Source of the DNA: JAMXLO01 sp963794185
GTDB lineage: Bacteria; Pseudomonadota; Alphaproteobacteria; Acetobacterales; Acetobacteraceae
Length of the DNA stretch: 64,000 nucleotides
Assembly: GCA_963794185.1 (NCBI GenBank)
Contig: CAWCDM010000144.1
Location: 102,743 to 166,742 of the forward strand
Reading direction: 5' to 3'
Program-made: the position numbers and the translations under genes
Shown here: in pieces, positions 18,569 through 27,803 of the stretch
Layout of the letters: every line of letters begins with the position of its first letter
Position numbering within the stretch: position 1 is the first letter of the stretch
Notes under the pieces: model-generated
The model's database searches: none
What the model was told of the DNA's origin: nothing
Seen by the model: only the letters and a program-made list of their open reading frames with translations

Positions 18569-19624
18569 CTACGCGGCTCGGCGGCGCGCGACCAAGGCCG
18601 CGACAGCCTGCGCGACCAATTCGGCAATGATGTCCGCCGTGGGCTGCTCGGCGGTGACCATGCCGACCGACTGGCCGGCCATGACCGAGCCGTTCTCCAC
18701 GTCGCCGTCGATCGCCGCGCGTCGCAGCGCACCGGCCCAGAAATGCTCGATGGCGAGCTGGGCTGCCTCCTTGGTCAATTCCCCGGCCTGAAAGCGATCG
18801 CGGGTTTCCGCCTGGAAGCGCAGGAACTTCTTTACCCCGTCGTTGACCAGGCCGCGGACCGGGATCACCGGGAAACGCTCGTCAAGCTGCACCGACGGCA
18901 GCGCGTCGCGGGCGGCGGCACGGATGAAGGCCCGCTTGAACCGTGGGTGCGCGATCAACTCGGTTGCGGCGGCGAAGCGGGTGCCGAGCTGCGCGCCCGA
19001 CGCGCCCATTTCCAGCAGCGCCAGGATCGCCTCGCCGTGGCCCAGGCCGCCGGCGACGAATATCGGCACGTCGTGGATGTGGGGGAGAATCTCCTGCGCC
19101 AGGACCATCAGCGACACCGGACCGATATGGCCGCCGGCCTCGGAGCCCTCGATCACCAGCGCATCGGCGCCCGAGCGGATCAGCCGCTTCGCCAGCACCA
19201 GCGCCGGGGTGAAGGCGATCAGCCGCGCCCCGCCGTCCTTCACGGCACGCACCGCCGCACCCGGTGGGATGCCGCCGGCCAGCACGATGTGGCCCACATG
19301 CGCCTCCAGGCACACGCGGATCAGGTCGCCGAGCTGCGGATGCAGAGTGATCAGGTTCACGCCGAACGGCCGGTCGGTGAGCGCCTGGGTTCCCGCGATC
19401 TCGGCCGCCAGCAGATCCGGCCCCATGGAGCCGCAGGCGATCACGCCGAAGCCGCCGGCGTTGGAGATGGCAGCGACCAGGTGCCGCTCGCTCACCCAGC
19501 TCATCGCCCCGCCCATGATGGCGAACCGGCAGCCGAGAAACGCGGTGCCGCGCGAACACAGCCGGTCGAGTTCCGCACGGGCGGCCGTCACGGCGACGTC
19601 GGGGGTGGCAATGTCAGGCGGCAT
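18569..19624 (-). CDS. Nitronate monooxygenase (2-nitropropane dioxygenase family)
   Basis: 351 residues. FMN-dependent TIM-barrel pattern: FAIMGGAMSWVSERHLVAAI, NAGGFGVIACGSMGPDLLAA, ALVIEGSEAGGHIGPVSLMV, PIFVAGGLGHGEAILALLEM, and GASGAQLGTRFAAATE. The family oxidises alkyl nitronates; many members have unknown natural substrates. The start overlaps the 3' end of lysC by 11 bp, and ptsP follows 5 bp later, so it lies inside a lysC-ptsP transcription unit. It interrupts an otherwise familiar gene pair. Confidence 0.85.
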   Translation of the reverse strand: MPPDIATPDVAVTAARAELDRLCSRGTAFLGCRFAIMGGAMSWVSERHLVAAISNAGGFGVIACGSMGPDLLAAEIAGTQALTDRPFGVNLITLHPQLGDLIRVCLEAHVGHIVLAGGIPPGAAVRAVKDGGARLIAFTPALVLAKRLIRSGADALVIEGSEAGGHIGPVSLMVLAQEILPHIHDVPIFVAGGLGHGEAILALLEMGASGAQLGTRFAAATELIAHPRFKRAFIRAAARDALPSVQLDERFPVIPVRGLVNDGVKKFLRFQAETRDRFQAGELTKEAAQLAIEHFWAGALRRAAIDGDVENGSVMAGQSVGMVTAEQPTADIIAELVAQAVAALVARRRAA

Positions 19625-20831
19625 CGAGGCCGTACGCGGTGTGCAGCGCGCGCACCGCCAGTTCCGTGTATTCCGCGGCGATCAGCACGCTGACCTTGAT
19701 CTCGCTGGTCGAGATGACCTGGATATTGATCGCCTTGTCCGCCAGCGCACGGAACATCGTACTGGCGACGCCCGCATGGCTGCGCATGCCGACGCCGACG
19801 ACGCTGATCTTCGCCACATTCGGGTCGGCCAGGACCTCGGTGAAGCCGATCAGCGCCTGGGCCTCGGCCAGCGTCACCTGCGCCCGCGGCAGGTCGGCCT
19901 TGCCCACGGTGAAGGTCATGTCGGTCGTGCCATCGGCCGAGATGTTCTGCACGATCATGTCGACGTTGATATTGTGATCCGTCAGGGCACCGAACACCGC
20001 GGCCGCGATCCCCGGCCGGTCCGGAACCCGCCGCAGCGTGATCTTCGCGTCGTCGCGCGAATAGGCGATGCCGGATACATTCTGCGTTTCCAAGATCTCG
20101 TCCTCATCCACGACCAGCGTGCCAGGCACGTCCTGGAAGCTCGATAATACCTGAACCCTTACCCGTTCGTTCATCGCCAGCGCGACGCTGCGCGTCTGCA
20201 GCACCTTGGCGCCGACCGAGGCCAGCTCCAGCATCTCCTCATAGCTGATGCGGGCGAGTTTTCTCGCCTGCGGCACGATGCGCGGGTCGGTGGTGTAGAC
20301 GCCGTCCACGTCAGTGAAGATGTCGCAGCGATCGGCGCGCAGGGCGGCGGCCAGCGCCACGGCCGATGTATCCGAGCCGCCGCGGCCGAGCGTGGTGATG
20401 CGGTTGTCGGTTCCGATGCCCTGGAACCCGGCGACCACCGCCACCTGGCCCGTTTCCATCCGGCGGATCAGCTCGGCTCCTTCGGCCCCGGCGATGCGCG
20501 CCTTGCCGTGCGCATTGTCGGTGCGGATCGGGACCTGCCAGCCCTGCCACGAGCGCGCCTCGACGCCGATCTCCTGCAGCGCGATCGCCAGGAGGCCAGT
20601 GGTGACCTGTTCGCCGGTCGATACCACCGTGTCGTACTCGCGCGCGTCGTGCAGAGGCGACAGTCCCTGGCACCAGGCGACGAGCTGGTTGGTGACGCCA
20701 GCCATGGCGGAGACCACGACCGCGACCTGGTTCCCCGCCGCGACCTCACGCTTCACCCGGACCGCCACGTTGCGGATGCAGTCGAGGTCGGCCACCGAGG
20801 TGCCGCCGAATTTCATCACGATGCGAGGCAT
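19614..20831 (-). CDS. lysC: Aspartate kinase
   Basis: 405 residues from ATG 20831. MPRIVMKFGGTSVADLD is the kinase N-terminus with the K-F-G-G-T-S nucleotide motif; RGGSDTSAVALAAAL and CDIFTDVDGVYTTDPRI follow. Two ACT domains occupy the C-terminus (for example RDDAKITLRRVPDRPGIAAA and VAKISVVGVGMRSHAGVAS) and allow feedback control by lysine and threonine. It catalyses the first step from aspartate to lysine, threonine and methionine. An in-frame upstream extension in the same reading frame is antisense to ubiG and is not part of the gene. Confidence 0.96.
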   Translation of the reverse strand: MPRIVMKFGGTSVADLDCIRNVAVRVKREVAAGNQVAVVVSAMAGVTNQLVAWCQGLSPLHDAREYDTVVSTGEQVTTGLLAIALQEIGVEARSWQGWQVPIRTDNAHGKARIAGAEGAELIRRMETGQVAVVAGFQGIGTDNRITTLGRGGSDTSAVALAAALRADRCDIFTDVDGVYTTDPRIVPQARKLARISYEEMLELASVGAKVLQTRSVALAMNERVRVQVLSSFQDVPGTLVVDEDEILETQNVSGIAYSRDDAKITLRRVPDRPGIAAAVFGALTDHNINVDMIVQNISADGTTDMTFTVGKADLPRAQVTLAEAQALIGFTEVLADPNVAKISVVGVGMRSHAGVASTMFRALADKAINIQVISTSEIKVSVLIAAEYTELAVRALHTAYGLDAA

Positions 20832-20913
20832 TGTCAGTGATCGATGATCGGTGGTCAGTGATAATTGTCGCCGGGTGGGGCAGACATACTGGCGCGGGAG
20901 AGGAGGGGCAACC

Positions 20914-21626
20914 ATGCAGCCGCACACCGCCGTGTCACCCGACGAGATCGCCCGGTTCAACGCTCTGGCGGCTGACTGGTGGAACCTGGACGGGCCGATG
21001 CGGCCGCTGCACCGGATGAACCCGGCGCGGATCGGCTGGATCGTCGAGCGGATCGCGCGGCGATTCCCTGCCGCGGCGGGTCTGCGACTGCTGGATGTCG
21101 GCTGCGGCGCCGGGCTGGCGGCGGAGGCTCTGGCGCGTCGCGGCTTCGACGTGCTCGGGCTGGACGCGGCGGGCGAGGCGATCGAGGTGGCACGCGCGCA
21201 TGCGGCGGGGGAGGGTCTGCCGGTCGCGTATCGGGCCGGTGTTGCGGAGGACCTGCTGGCCGAGGGGCGGCGGTTCCCTGTCGTCACGGCACTGGAGGTG
21301 ATCGAGCATGTGCCCGATCCTGGCGCGTTCCTTACGGCGCTTGGGGGATTGCTGGAGCCGGGGGGCTGCTGTTCCTCTCCACGCTCAACCGCACGCCCCA
21401 GTCGTTCCTGGCGGCCAAGGTCGCGGCGGAGTACTTGCTGCGCTGGCTCCCGGTCGGCACGCACGACTGGCGCAAATTCATCACGCCCGTCGAGCTTGGC
21501 GGGATGCTGCGCCAGGCGGGATTGCGGGTGGCAGACACCGCGGGTCTGGTGGCGGACCCGCTCACCGGGCAGTGGCGGACCAGCCGGAGACTGGCGGTCA
21601 ACTACATTCTGGCGGCGGAGAAATAG
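20914..21626 (+). CDS. ubiG: Ubiquinone biosynthesis O-methyltransferase, one frameshift
   Basis: From ATG 20914 the protein reads MQPHTAVSPDEIARFNALAA and includes the SAM motif LLDVGCGAGLAAEALA and VVTALEVIEHVPDPGAFL. The frame breaks in a G run at about 21359-21365 (six G; a seventh restores LEPGGLLFLSTLNRTPQS). It then continues through VGTHDWRKFITPVELG to LAVNYILAAEK. Corrected length ~237 residues is standard. UbiG performs both O-methylations of ubiquinone synthesis. Divergent from lysC. The homopolymer site and essential role in respiration make sequencing error likely. Confidence 0.9.
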
Positions 21627-21652
21627 CGCGTGTTCGGGCAGACCGAGGAAAT

Positions 21653-21680
21653 GTACACCTCTCCCGCACTGCGGGAGAGC
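21653..21680. repeat. Left fragment of a long palindromic repeat (GTACACCTC family)
   Basis: GTACACCTCTCCCGC followed by ACTGCGGGAGAG forms a small hairpin and matches the left end of the complete ~118-bp repeat at 35525-35642. The right end of such a copy is at 22996-23051, on the other side of the IS110 gene, suggesting that the element was split. Confidence 0.6.
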
Positions 21681-21752
21681 AACTGTGTTGTTTGTTTCGC
21701 CATCGGCACTCCCGGACCTGACCGAGCATGCCGCCGTGCTCGCCGTGCTCGG

Positions 21753-21811
21753 GGCCGTCAATAACGCTGCGCGCCACCTGCGGCGGTGGCCTGCGGCCAT
21801 CATTGACCGCC
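21753..21811. repeat. Palindromic intergenic element, copy 2
   Basis: Arms GGCCGTCAAT (21753-21762) and ATTGACCGCC (21802-21811), preceded by CCGCCGTGCTCG-like sequence, match the element at 13739-13795. It lies between ubiG and the IS110 transposase gene. Confidence 0.55.
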
Positions 21812-21894
21812 CCTGCGCGCGACGGCCTGGAGGATGCCAGGTCGGGACGAAGGAATGGCCGTTGTCCAGTCGAACCAAGGAATCCACGTTTGGC

Positions 21895-22772
21895 TCACGC
21901 GGCGCTGGCCCGCCAGTCGGTGGCATCGCGGACCATGGCATTGCGCATGACCAGCAGCTTGCGCATGCAGGCGACAATGATGACCTTGGGCTTTCTGCCG
22001 GCCAGGCGTTTGGCGAAGGCGGCGATCACCGGGTTGCAGCGTTTGGCGGCTGAGGATCTCGCGCACCGCCTTGCGGCCGCCTTTGATGTGGCGCTCGCCG
22101 GCATGCCTGCCACTGCTGTCATCGAACGGCGCCACGCCGACCAGGCAGGCGATGGCGTGACGCGACAACTGGCCGAGTTCGGGCAACAGCGCGATCAGGG
22201 TCTGAGCCAGTACCGGGCCGACACCGGGCACGCTGCGCAGCCGCACCTCCCAGCCACGCCAGTCGTCGTGTGCGCCAACGAGCTTGGCCAGCTTCCGCTC
22301 GATCGCCGCCAGCTCGGCCTCAAAGCCGCGCCGCCGCAGTTCGGTCTTCCGCCGCAGGGCCTTGTCCTGCAGATGTTCCAGCTGGTTGTCGCAGTCGACG
22401 ATCCATTCGCGCAACCGGTGACGGAACGTCAGATGCTCGACCAACGGATCGAGCGCGCGCCGGCGCGCCGGCTGCGGTGCTTCGAGCAGCACCGCGGTGA
22501 AATGCGCCACGGTTCGCGCATCCACGCGATCATTCTTCGCCAGTCGCCCCTTGGCCTGGGCAAATCGCCGCACCCGCAGCGGATTGAGCAGAGCGAGCTC
22601 GAAGCCCGCCGCCTCCAACGCGTCGATCACCATGCGCTCATAACCACCGGAGGCTTCCAGGCCGATGCGGCAGACCTGGTCCTCAGACAACCAGGCGGCC
22701 AGCGTGGCCAGGCCGGCATCGTCGCGCGTGACATGCGACATCGATCCCGGCATTGACTACCTTCTGTGCCAT
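21895..22772 (-). mobile_element. IS110-family transposase, two frameshifts
   Basis: The start is MAQKVVNAGIDVA at 22772; an indel near 22750 leads to DDAGLATLAAWLSEDQVCRI. The middle frame contains IGLEASGGYERMVIDALEAA, NPLRVRRFAQAKGRLAKNDR with VDARTVAHF (DEDD-type catalytic region), and RSVPGVGPVLAQTLIALLPE of the C-terminal transposase_20 domain. A second indel near 22050 leads to the C-terminus RKPKVIIVACMRKLLVMRNA. Corrected length ~290 residues is close to the family norm. IS110 elements lack classical terminal inverted repeats and often target palindromic sequences, consistent with repeats on both sides here. Confidence 0.85.
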
Positions 22773-22995
22773 CTTCCGATCCCTTCCTTGCATATCCGGT
22801 CTCGATGACCATGCAACTGTTCGGGCTTGCGAAGATGGCGAGGCGGCAGCCTTGCTCTCCCACGGACTTGCACCAGGGGTGCTGCGGGCTCTCCCCTCCA
22901 GGGCCGGCGTGGCTGCTACCTCGCCGGCCCACGCCATTCTTGGCACAATTCGGAGATACAAGGGTGCTGCTCGGTGGTACTTGAATGCCGAGGCG

Positions 22996-23051
22996 CCCTC
23001 GCCCGTCGCGCTGCGCGCTCCGACCTCTCCCGCGCAGCGGGCGAGGTGTAC
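22996..23051. repeat. Right fragment of a long palindromic repeat (GTACACCTC family)
   Basis: Runs from CCCTCGCCCGTCGCGCTGCG through GACCTCTCCCGCGCAGCGGG and ends GCGAGGTGTAC, matching the right end of the repeat at 35525-35642. Together with 21653-21680 it brackets the IS110 copy. Confidence 0.6.
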
Positions 23052-23063
23052 GTTCTTTCGCAG

Positions 23064-23876
23064 TCAACCCGAATCTGCTTTGGAACACGCACTCTTCTCC
23101 ACGCGCCCGAACTTCCGCCGGCCGATTGCAAGCTCGGTGACGATGCCGTGCAGCGTGCGCAGCTCCTGCTCGGTCACCTCGCCGCGCTGAAAAAAGTGAC
23201 GGATGTTGCGCACCATTCCCTGTCGCTTCGGCAGATTGCGCAGAAAGCCGCAGGCGTCGAGCTGGTCCACGAGATGCGTCAGGAAATTATCCAGCTCTCC
23301 CTTGGTCGCGACCCGCGTCTCGTTGGTCATCAGCGTGCGCGGTGGCGTGGAATCGGTGGCTGTCCACCACTCGTAGGCCAGCACCATCACTGCCTGCGCC
23401 AGGTTCAATGACATGAACGCCGGGTTGAGTGGAAACCGCACCAACGCATCCGCCGCGGCCATGTCATCGTTGTCGAGACCGGCGCGCTCGGGACCGAACA
23501 GTACGCCCGCACGCAGCTCGCGCGCGCAGATTTCGCGCAGTTCGGCCGCGGCGCCACGCGCGGTCAGCACCGGCTTGATGACATGGCGCGGCCGAGGGCA
23601 GGTTGCGAACGCATGGTGCAGATCCGCGACCGCGTCCGTCACCGATGCAAACACGGTCGCCTCGTCCAGGATGCGATCGGCGCCGGACGAATTGCGCCAT
23701 GCCTTCTCCTGCGGCCAGCCATCACGCGGCGCAACGAGGCGCAGATGGAACAGCCCGCCATTCGCCATGGCGCGCGCGCATGCGCCGATATTGTCGGCAA
23801 GTTGCGGCCGCACCAGGATAACAACGGGCGAATTGCCGATCGGCGCGAGGTCGGCGCCGCCATCGCGGCCGGTCAT
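23064..23876 (-). CDS. trmJ: SPOUT-class tRNA methyltransferase, TrmJ-like
   Basis: 270 residues from ATG 23876. SpoU features: VVILVRPQLADNIGACARAM (entry of the knot with N-I-G-x-x-x-R), VLFGPERAGLDNDDMAAADA, and FPLNPAFMSLNLAQAVMVLA, the knot motif with S-L-N-L-A-Q-A. TrmJ places the 2'-O-methyl group at position 32 of several tRNAs. A C-terminal helical extension (LDNFLTHLVDQLDACGFLRN) is typical of the TrmJ subgroup. Its ATG overlaps the TGA of the preceding DUF305 gene by a few bases, so the two are coupled. Confidence 0.9.
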   Translation of the reverse strand: MTGRDGGADLAPIGNSPVVILVRPQLADNIGACARAMANGGLFHLRLVAPRDGWPQEKAWRNSSGADRILDEATVFASVTDAVADLHHAFATCPRPRHVIKPVLTARGAAAELREICARELRAGVLFGPERAGLDNDDMAAADALVRFPLNPAFMSLNLAQAVMVLAYEWWTATDSTPPRTLMTNETRVATKGELDNFLTHLVDQLDACGFLRNLPKRQGMVRNIRHFFQRGEVTEQELRTLHGIVTELAIGRRKFGRVEKSACSKADSG

Positions 23877-24245
23877 TTCGCGTGTTTGGCCTGCCAGGAC
23901 TTCATGAAGGCGATCTCCTTCTTCTGCGCGGCGATGATGTCGCGCGCCAGCTTCCGCAGTTGCGGGTCCTTGCCGTACTTGCAGCTCGACCCGCGCCATG
24001 TCGATCGCGCCCTGGTGGTGCGGAATCATGCCGGCGATGAAGTCCTTGTCGGCGTTGCCCGTCCAGGGGATCGCCATGCCCTGGCTCATCTTGGTCATCG
24101 CATCGCGATAGGCTGCGGTGGACGGCGACTCGTTCGCCGCCGGCGTGGCGGCTGTCATGCCCGGCATGTTCTGCATCGGCGACGGCTGCGCCAGGACGGA
24201 CACGGGTGCAAGCAGCGTCGCGATCAGCAAGTGCCAACGCGGCAT
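23873..24245 (-). CDS. Secreted DUF305 protein, one frameshift
   Basis: Starts MPRWHLLIATLLAPVSVLAQ, a clear signal peptide. The mature part is Met/His-rich (PMQNMPGMTAA) and has the family motif FIAGMIPHHQGAIDMARVEL with its His pair. An indel near 23985 shifts the frame; the correct end reads KLARDIIAAQKKEIAFMKSW and stops at 23873-23875. Corrected ~123 residues. DUF305 proteins are periplasmic four-helix proteins, some linked to copper, but their role here is unknown. It overlaps trmJ downstream and sits 13 bp from the cysS stop. Confidence 0.8.
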
Positions 24246-24258
24246 CGTCGCTTTCCTC

Positions 24259-25607
24259 TCAGTTGGCCCGGCGCCAGGTGGTGCCCTGCGGGCCGTCCTC
24301 GAGCACAATCCCCTTCGCCGCCAAGTCAGCGCGGATTGCATCGGCGCGCGCGAAGTTGCGCTCGTCTCGTGCCCGCATGCGCTCGACTATGGCTTCTTGG
24401 ATTTCCGGATCATCGATTCCTCCATGAAACCAGTCGCGGGGCTTCATTTGGAGAAGGCCTAGGACTTTACCTGCCGCCAGCAGATCAAGCGCAGCATCAA
24501 CATCGTTCGCCAGCGCCCGATCCGCCAGCGCGTGCATCGCGGACAGGGCAAGTGGTGTGTTCAGGTCATCGCATAGGGCTTCCATCACCGACGCCGGAAC
24601 GTCGAGGCCTTCGATGCCCGGATAGTACTCCAGCGCGCGATAGAACCGGTCCAGCTCGCGCCGCGCCTCGGTCACCGCCGCATCGGAAAAATCCGGCGTC
24701 GAACGGTAGTGCGTGCGCAGCAGCAGCAGCCGCACCGCCTCGCCCGGCACCTTTGCCAGCACGTCGCGCAGGAAGGTGAAGTTGCCGAGAGCTCTTCGAC
24801 ATCTTCTCGCCATTCACCAGCAGCATGCCGTTGTGCACCCAGTAGCGGGCGAAGTGGCTGCCGGGAAACGCGCAGACGCTCTGCGCCAGCTCGTTCTCGT
24901 GGTGCGGGAAGATCAGATCGCTGCCGCCGCCATGGATGTCGAACGTCTCGCCGAGATAGCGCCACGACATGGCGCTGCATTCGATGTGCCAGCCAGGCCG
25001 CCCGCGGCCCCATGGGCTGTCCCAGCCTGGCAGTTCGGGCGTCGAGGGCTTCCACAGCACGAAATCGCCCGGATTGCGCTTGTACGGCGCAACGTCGATC
25101 CGCGCCCCGGCCAGCAGCTCGTCCGGGCTGCGTCCGGACAGGCTGCCATACGACGGATAGCTCGGCACCGAGAACAGCACGTGGCCCTCCGCTGCATAGG
25201 CGTGGCCCGAGCCGATCAGCCGCTCGATGATCTCGATCATCTCGCGGCACGTGCTGCGTGGCCCGCGGTTCCTCGTCCGGCGGCAGGACGCCGAGTGCCG
25301 CCATGTCGGCGTGGAATTCAGCCGTGGTTCGCGCGGTGATCGACCCGATAGGCTCGCCGCTCTCTTGCGCGCGCGCGTTGATCTTGTCGTCGACGTCGGT
25401 GATGTTGCGGACATAGGTCACGCGCGGATAGAGCAGGCGAAGCAGGCGCGCGAGGACGTCGAACACCACCATCGGGCGCGCATTGCCGATATGCGGCAGG
25501 TCGTAGACGGTCAGGCCGCACACGTACATCCGCACATGCTGGGGATCGAGCGGCTCGAACCGCTCCTTCCGGCGGCTCTGGCTGTTGTGGAGAAAAAGCT
25601 CGTGCAT
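24259..25607 (-). CDS. cysS: Cysteinyl-tRNA synthetase, two frameshifts
   Basis: Three frames join into ~450 residues. The first has MHELFLHNSQSRRKERFEPL, the zinc-ligand C in MYVCGLTVYDLPHIGNARP with the HIGH-like HIGN. The second (after an indel near 25250) holds EMIEIIERLIGSGHAYAAEG, GWHIECSAMSWRYLGETFD, GGGSDLIFPHHENELAQS and GEKMSKS. The third (after one extra base near 24800) has GNFTFLRDVLAKVPGEAVRL and the DALR domain to QGTTWRRAN. All catalytic elements are present. The enzyme is essential and usually single-copy, so the two one-base slips are more likely sequence errors than decay. Confidence 0.93.
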
Positions 25608-25717
25608 GGACGCGTCTCCGTGGCACGGGCGTTCTCGGCCAAACCGGCCGGCAAATCAACGCTTCCGTCGCCTTCGGGCTGGGCTAGACTTGCCGTAGCC
25701 GAAACCGAGAGGGAGCC

Positions 25718-26592
25718 ATGCGCAACGCACCGTTCGAGATCAGGCCGATCGCCGGCGCGCTCGGCGCCGAGCTTCATGGCGTCGATCTCGCCGGCGATCT
25801 GCCGGCGGCGACAGTGCAGGCCGATCCGCCAGGCGCTGCTCGATCACCTGGTGATCTTCTTCCGGGACCAGGATCTGCCGCCCGACCGCTTCCTTGCTCT
25901 GGCGCGCTGCTTCGGCTCCCCGATCGAGTATCCCTTCCTGAAGGGCATCGACGGCTTCCCCGAGATCATCACCGTCTCGAAGCTCCGGAGGAAAAGGTCA
26001 ATTTCGGCGGTGTGTGGCATTCCGACACGACCTATCTTCAGGAGCCGCCCATGGCCACGCTGCTGGTCGCGCGCGAGGTGCCGGACGGCGGGCGGCGACA
26101 CGCTCTTCGCCAACCAATACCTGGCGTATGACACGCTGTCGGACGGCATGAAGCGACTGCTGGGCGGGCTGAAGGGGGTCGCCAGTTCGGCGAAGGCCGA
26201 TTCCAGCCGCACGCGCGAGGACCGCATCCGCTCCGATGGCAGTGCCGAAGCGCGCAAGCTGCTGGTCGCGGAGCATCCGGTGGTGCGCACACATCCGGAG
26301 ACGGGGCGGAAGGCGCTGTACGTCAACCGCGCCCACACTGTCGGTTTCGCCGGCATGACCGAGGAGGAGAGCGCGCCGCTGCTCGAGTTCCTGTTCGACC
26401 ATCAGATCCGGCCGGAGTTCACCTGCCGCTTCCGCTGGGAGGCGCGGGTCGCTGGCGATCTGGGACAATCGCTGCGCGCAGCACTATGCGGTGAATGACT
26501 ACCATGGCCAGCGCCGCGTCATGCACCGCATCACGCTGGCGGGCGACCGGCCTGTGTGGGGCGCGAGGCCGCCGGTTTCCTCCCGGCCATGA
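25718..26592 (+). CDS. TauD/TfdA-family Fe(II)/2-oxoglutarate dioxygenase, about four frameshifts
   Basis: Pieces in order: MRNAPFEIRPIAGALGAELH; LLDHLVIFFRDQDLPPDRFL; VNFGGVWHSDTTYLQEPPMA with the iron-binding H-x-D; GDTLFANQYLAYDTLSDGMK and KALYVNRAHTVGFAGMTEEE; and NDYHGQRRVMHRITLAGDRP with the distal His and the Arg that binds 2-oxoglutarate. Corrected length is about 285 residues. Family members oxidise taurine, 2,4-D and similar substrates; the substrate is unknown. Breaks lie near 25825, 25990, 26095 and 26450. This is the most heavily broken gene in the window, so true decay is more plausible than elsewhere. Confidence 0.75.
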
Positions 26593-27308
26593 CGGTGAAA
26601 GAGCGACAGCAGCCCCTCCGTTCGGAAGCTCAGCCAGCGTCCGTTGCCGACGATGACATGGTCGTGCAGCACGATCGACAGTGCCGCCGGTCGCTGCCTT
26701 GATCTCCCGCGTCATCGCGATGTCTTCCGCCGAGGGGGTGGGATCGCCGCTGGGATGGTTGTGCACCAGGATCAGCGCCGTTGCGTGCAATTCGAGCGCG
26801 CGCTTGGCCACCTCGCGCGGATAGACCGGCGTGTGGTTCACCGTGCCGCGCTGCTGCGCCTCGTCCGCCAGCAGGCGGTTGCGGTTGTCGAGGAACAGCA
26901 CACGGAACTGCTCCACCCGCTCGCGCGACAGCTCGGCGTTCAGATACGCCATCAGGCGGTCCCAGTTGGTGAGCACCGGCTGATCGATGACCTCCGCCCG
27001 CATCAGCCGCAGCGCCGCCGCCTGCACCGACTTCAGCGCCGCGGCACCCGCCTCGCCCAGGCCTTCGACCGCGAGCAGTTCCTGCACGGCGCGGCGATCA
27101 CCCGGGCGAAGCTGCCGAACCGCGTCATCAGGGCCCGGGCGAGCGCCTTGGTGTCACGCCGCGGCAGGGCGAACAGCACGATCTCCAGCATCTCATGATC
27201 GGCGAGCGCCTCAGGACCGGCGGTCAGCAGCCGCTCGCGCAGCCGCCGGCGATGGCCTTCGACGCCCACGGGTTTCCGCGCATCGGCCAACGGGACGGCA
27301 TCGAACAT
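26499..27308 (-). CDS. radC: RadC-family protein (JAB/MPN domain), two frameshifts
   Basis: Starts MFDAVPLADARKPVGVEGHR and LRERLLTAGPEALADHEMLE (UPF0758 N-terminal domain). After an indel near 27090 it continues ELLAVEGLGEAGAAALKSVQ, then the MPN core VLFLDNRNRLLADEAQQRGT and LILVHNHPSGDPTPSAEDIA, the zinc motif H-x-H-x7-S-x2-D. A second indel near 26695 is followed by LSIVLHDHVIVGNGRWLSFR. The tail to 26499 runs antisense over the end of the TauD-like gene by ~94 bp; the conserved part ends earlier. The biochemical role of RadC is unresolved despite the name. Often near map in alphaproteobacteria, as here. Confidence 0.85.
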
Positions 27309-27374
27309 ATCAGGCGGGTTACGCGGGTCGGGGCTGCCACGCCCCAGCCATGCGGCAAATAGGTTGGGCGGCGG

Positions 27375-27785
27375 TTAATGCCCGGGCGGCGGGTCGCAGG
27401 GCTCGGTACCCATATCCGCCGGGACCGAGACCTCCAGCAGCTCGAACGTGTCCGAGGTGCCGGTCTCGTTATGCGGCGTACCGCCGGGGATCATGATCGA
27501 ATCGCCGGCCTTGATCCGGACCTTGCGGTCGGCGAACTCCAGATCGACCCAGCCGCTCAGCATATAGACGAGCTGCGCCTGGCACTTGTGGATGTGCCAG
27601 CCGGTGGGCTTCGACATGCCCTGCTCGGCCGAGGTCACCTGGGCGCGCATGAACCCGTTGGTGCCCTCGGTCACGCCGAGGTCGCGGTACTTGAAGAAGG
27701 CGCGGCGTCCGGCGACGTAGTTTGCGTTGTCCTTGTCGGCGACCGCGACCTTCATTGCCGGGCTGGTCATCGTCTGGTCGTTCAT
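27375..27785 (-). CDS. Cupin-domain protein
   Basis: 136 residues. A single cupin beta barrel: WHIHKCQAQLVYMLSGWVDL provides motif 1 (H-x-H...), and IKAGDSIMIPGGTPHNETGT provides motif 2 with the final His. The N-terminal ~45 residues (KVAVADKDNANYVAGRRAFF) lie outside the barrel. No signal peptide. Lies 18 bp downstream of map and 66 bp upstream of radC on the same strand. Cupins this small may be isomerases, dioxygenases or sensors; the sequence does not decide. Confidence 0.75.
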   Translation of the reverse strand: MNDQTMTSPAMKVAVADKDNANYVAGRRAFFKYRDLGVTEGTNGFMRAQVTSAEQGMSKPTGWHIHKCQAQLVYMLSGWVDLEFADRKVRIKAGDSIMIPGGTPHNETGTSDTFELLEVSVPADMGTEPCDPPPGH

Positions 27786-27803
27786 GGCGATCCTCCTGAT
27801 TGG

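Noticed and set aside
16335..18791. An 818-codon plus-strand frame opposite ptsP
   Set aside because: It is the antisense shadow of a well-supported enzyme. Composition is rich in R, H, Q and G, with no domain pattern.
19614..21977. A long minus-strand open frame of about 787 codons extending upstream of lysC
   Set aside because: Only the part from ATG 20831 matches aspartate kinase. The extension is antisense to ubiG and a repeat region and has low-complexity high-GC composition.
25718..26592. Programmed frameshifting as the cause of the broken TauD-like gene
   Set aside because: Four separate shifts without slippery-heptamer and pseudoknot context are better explained by sequence error or decay.
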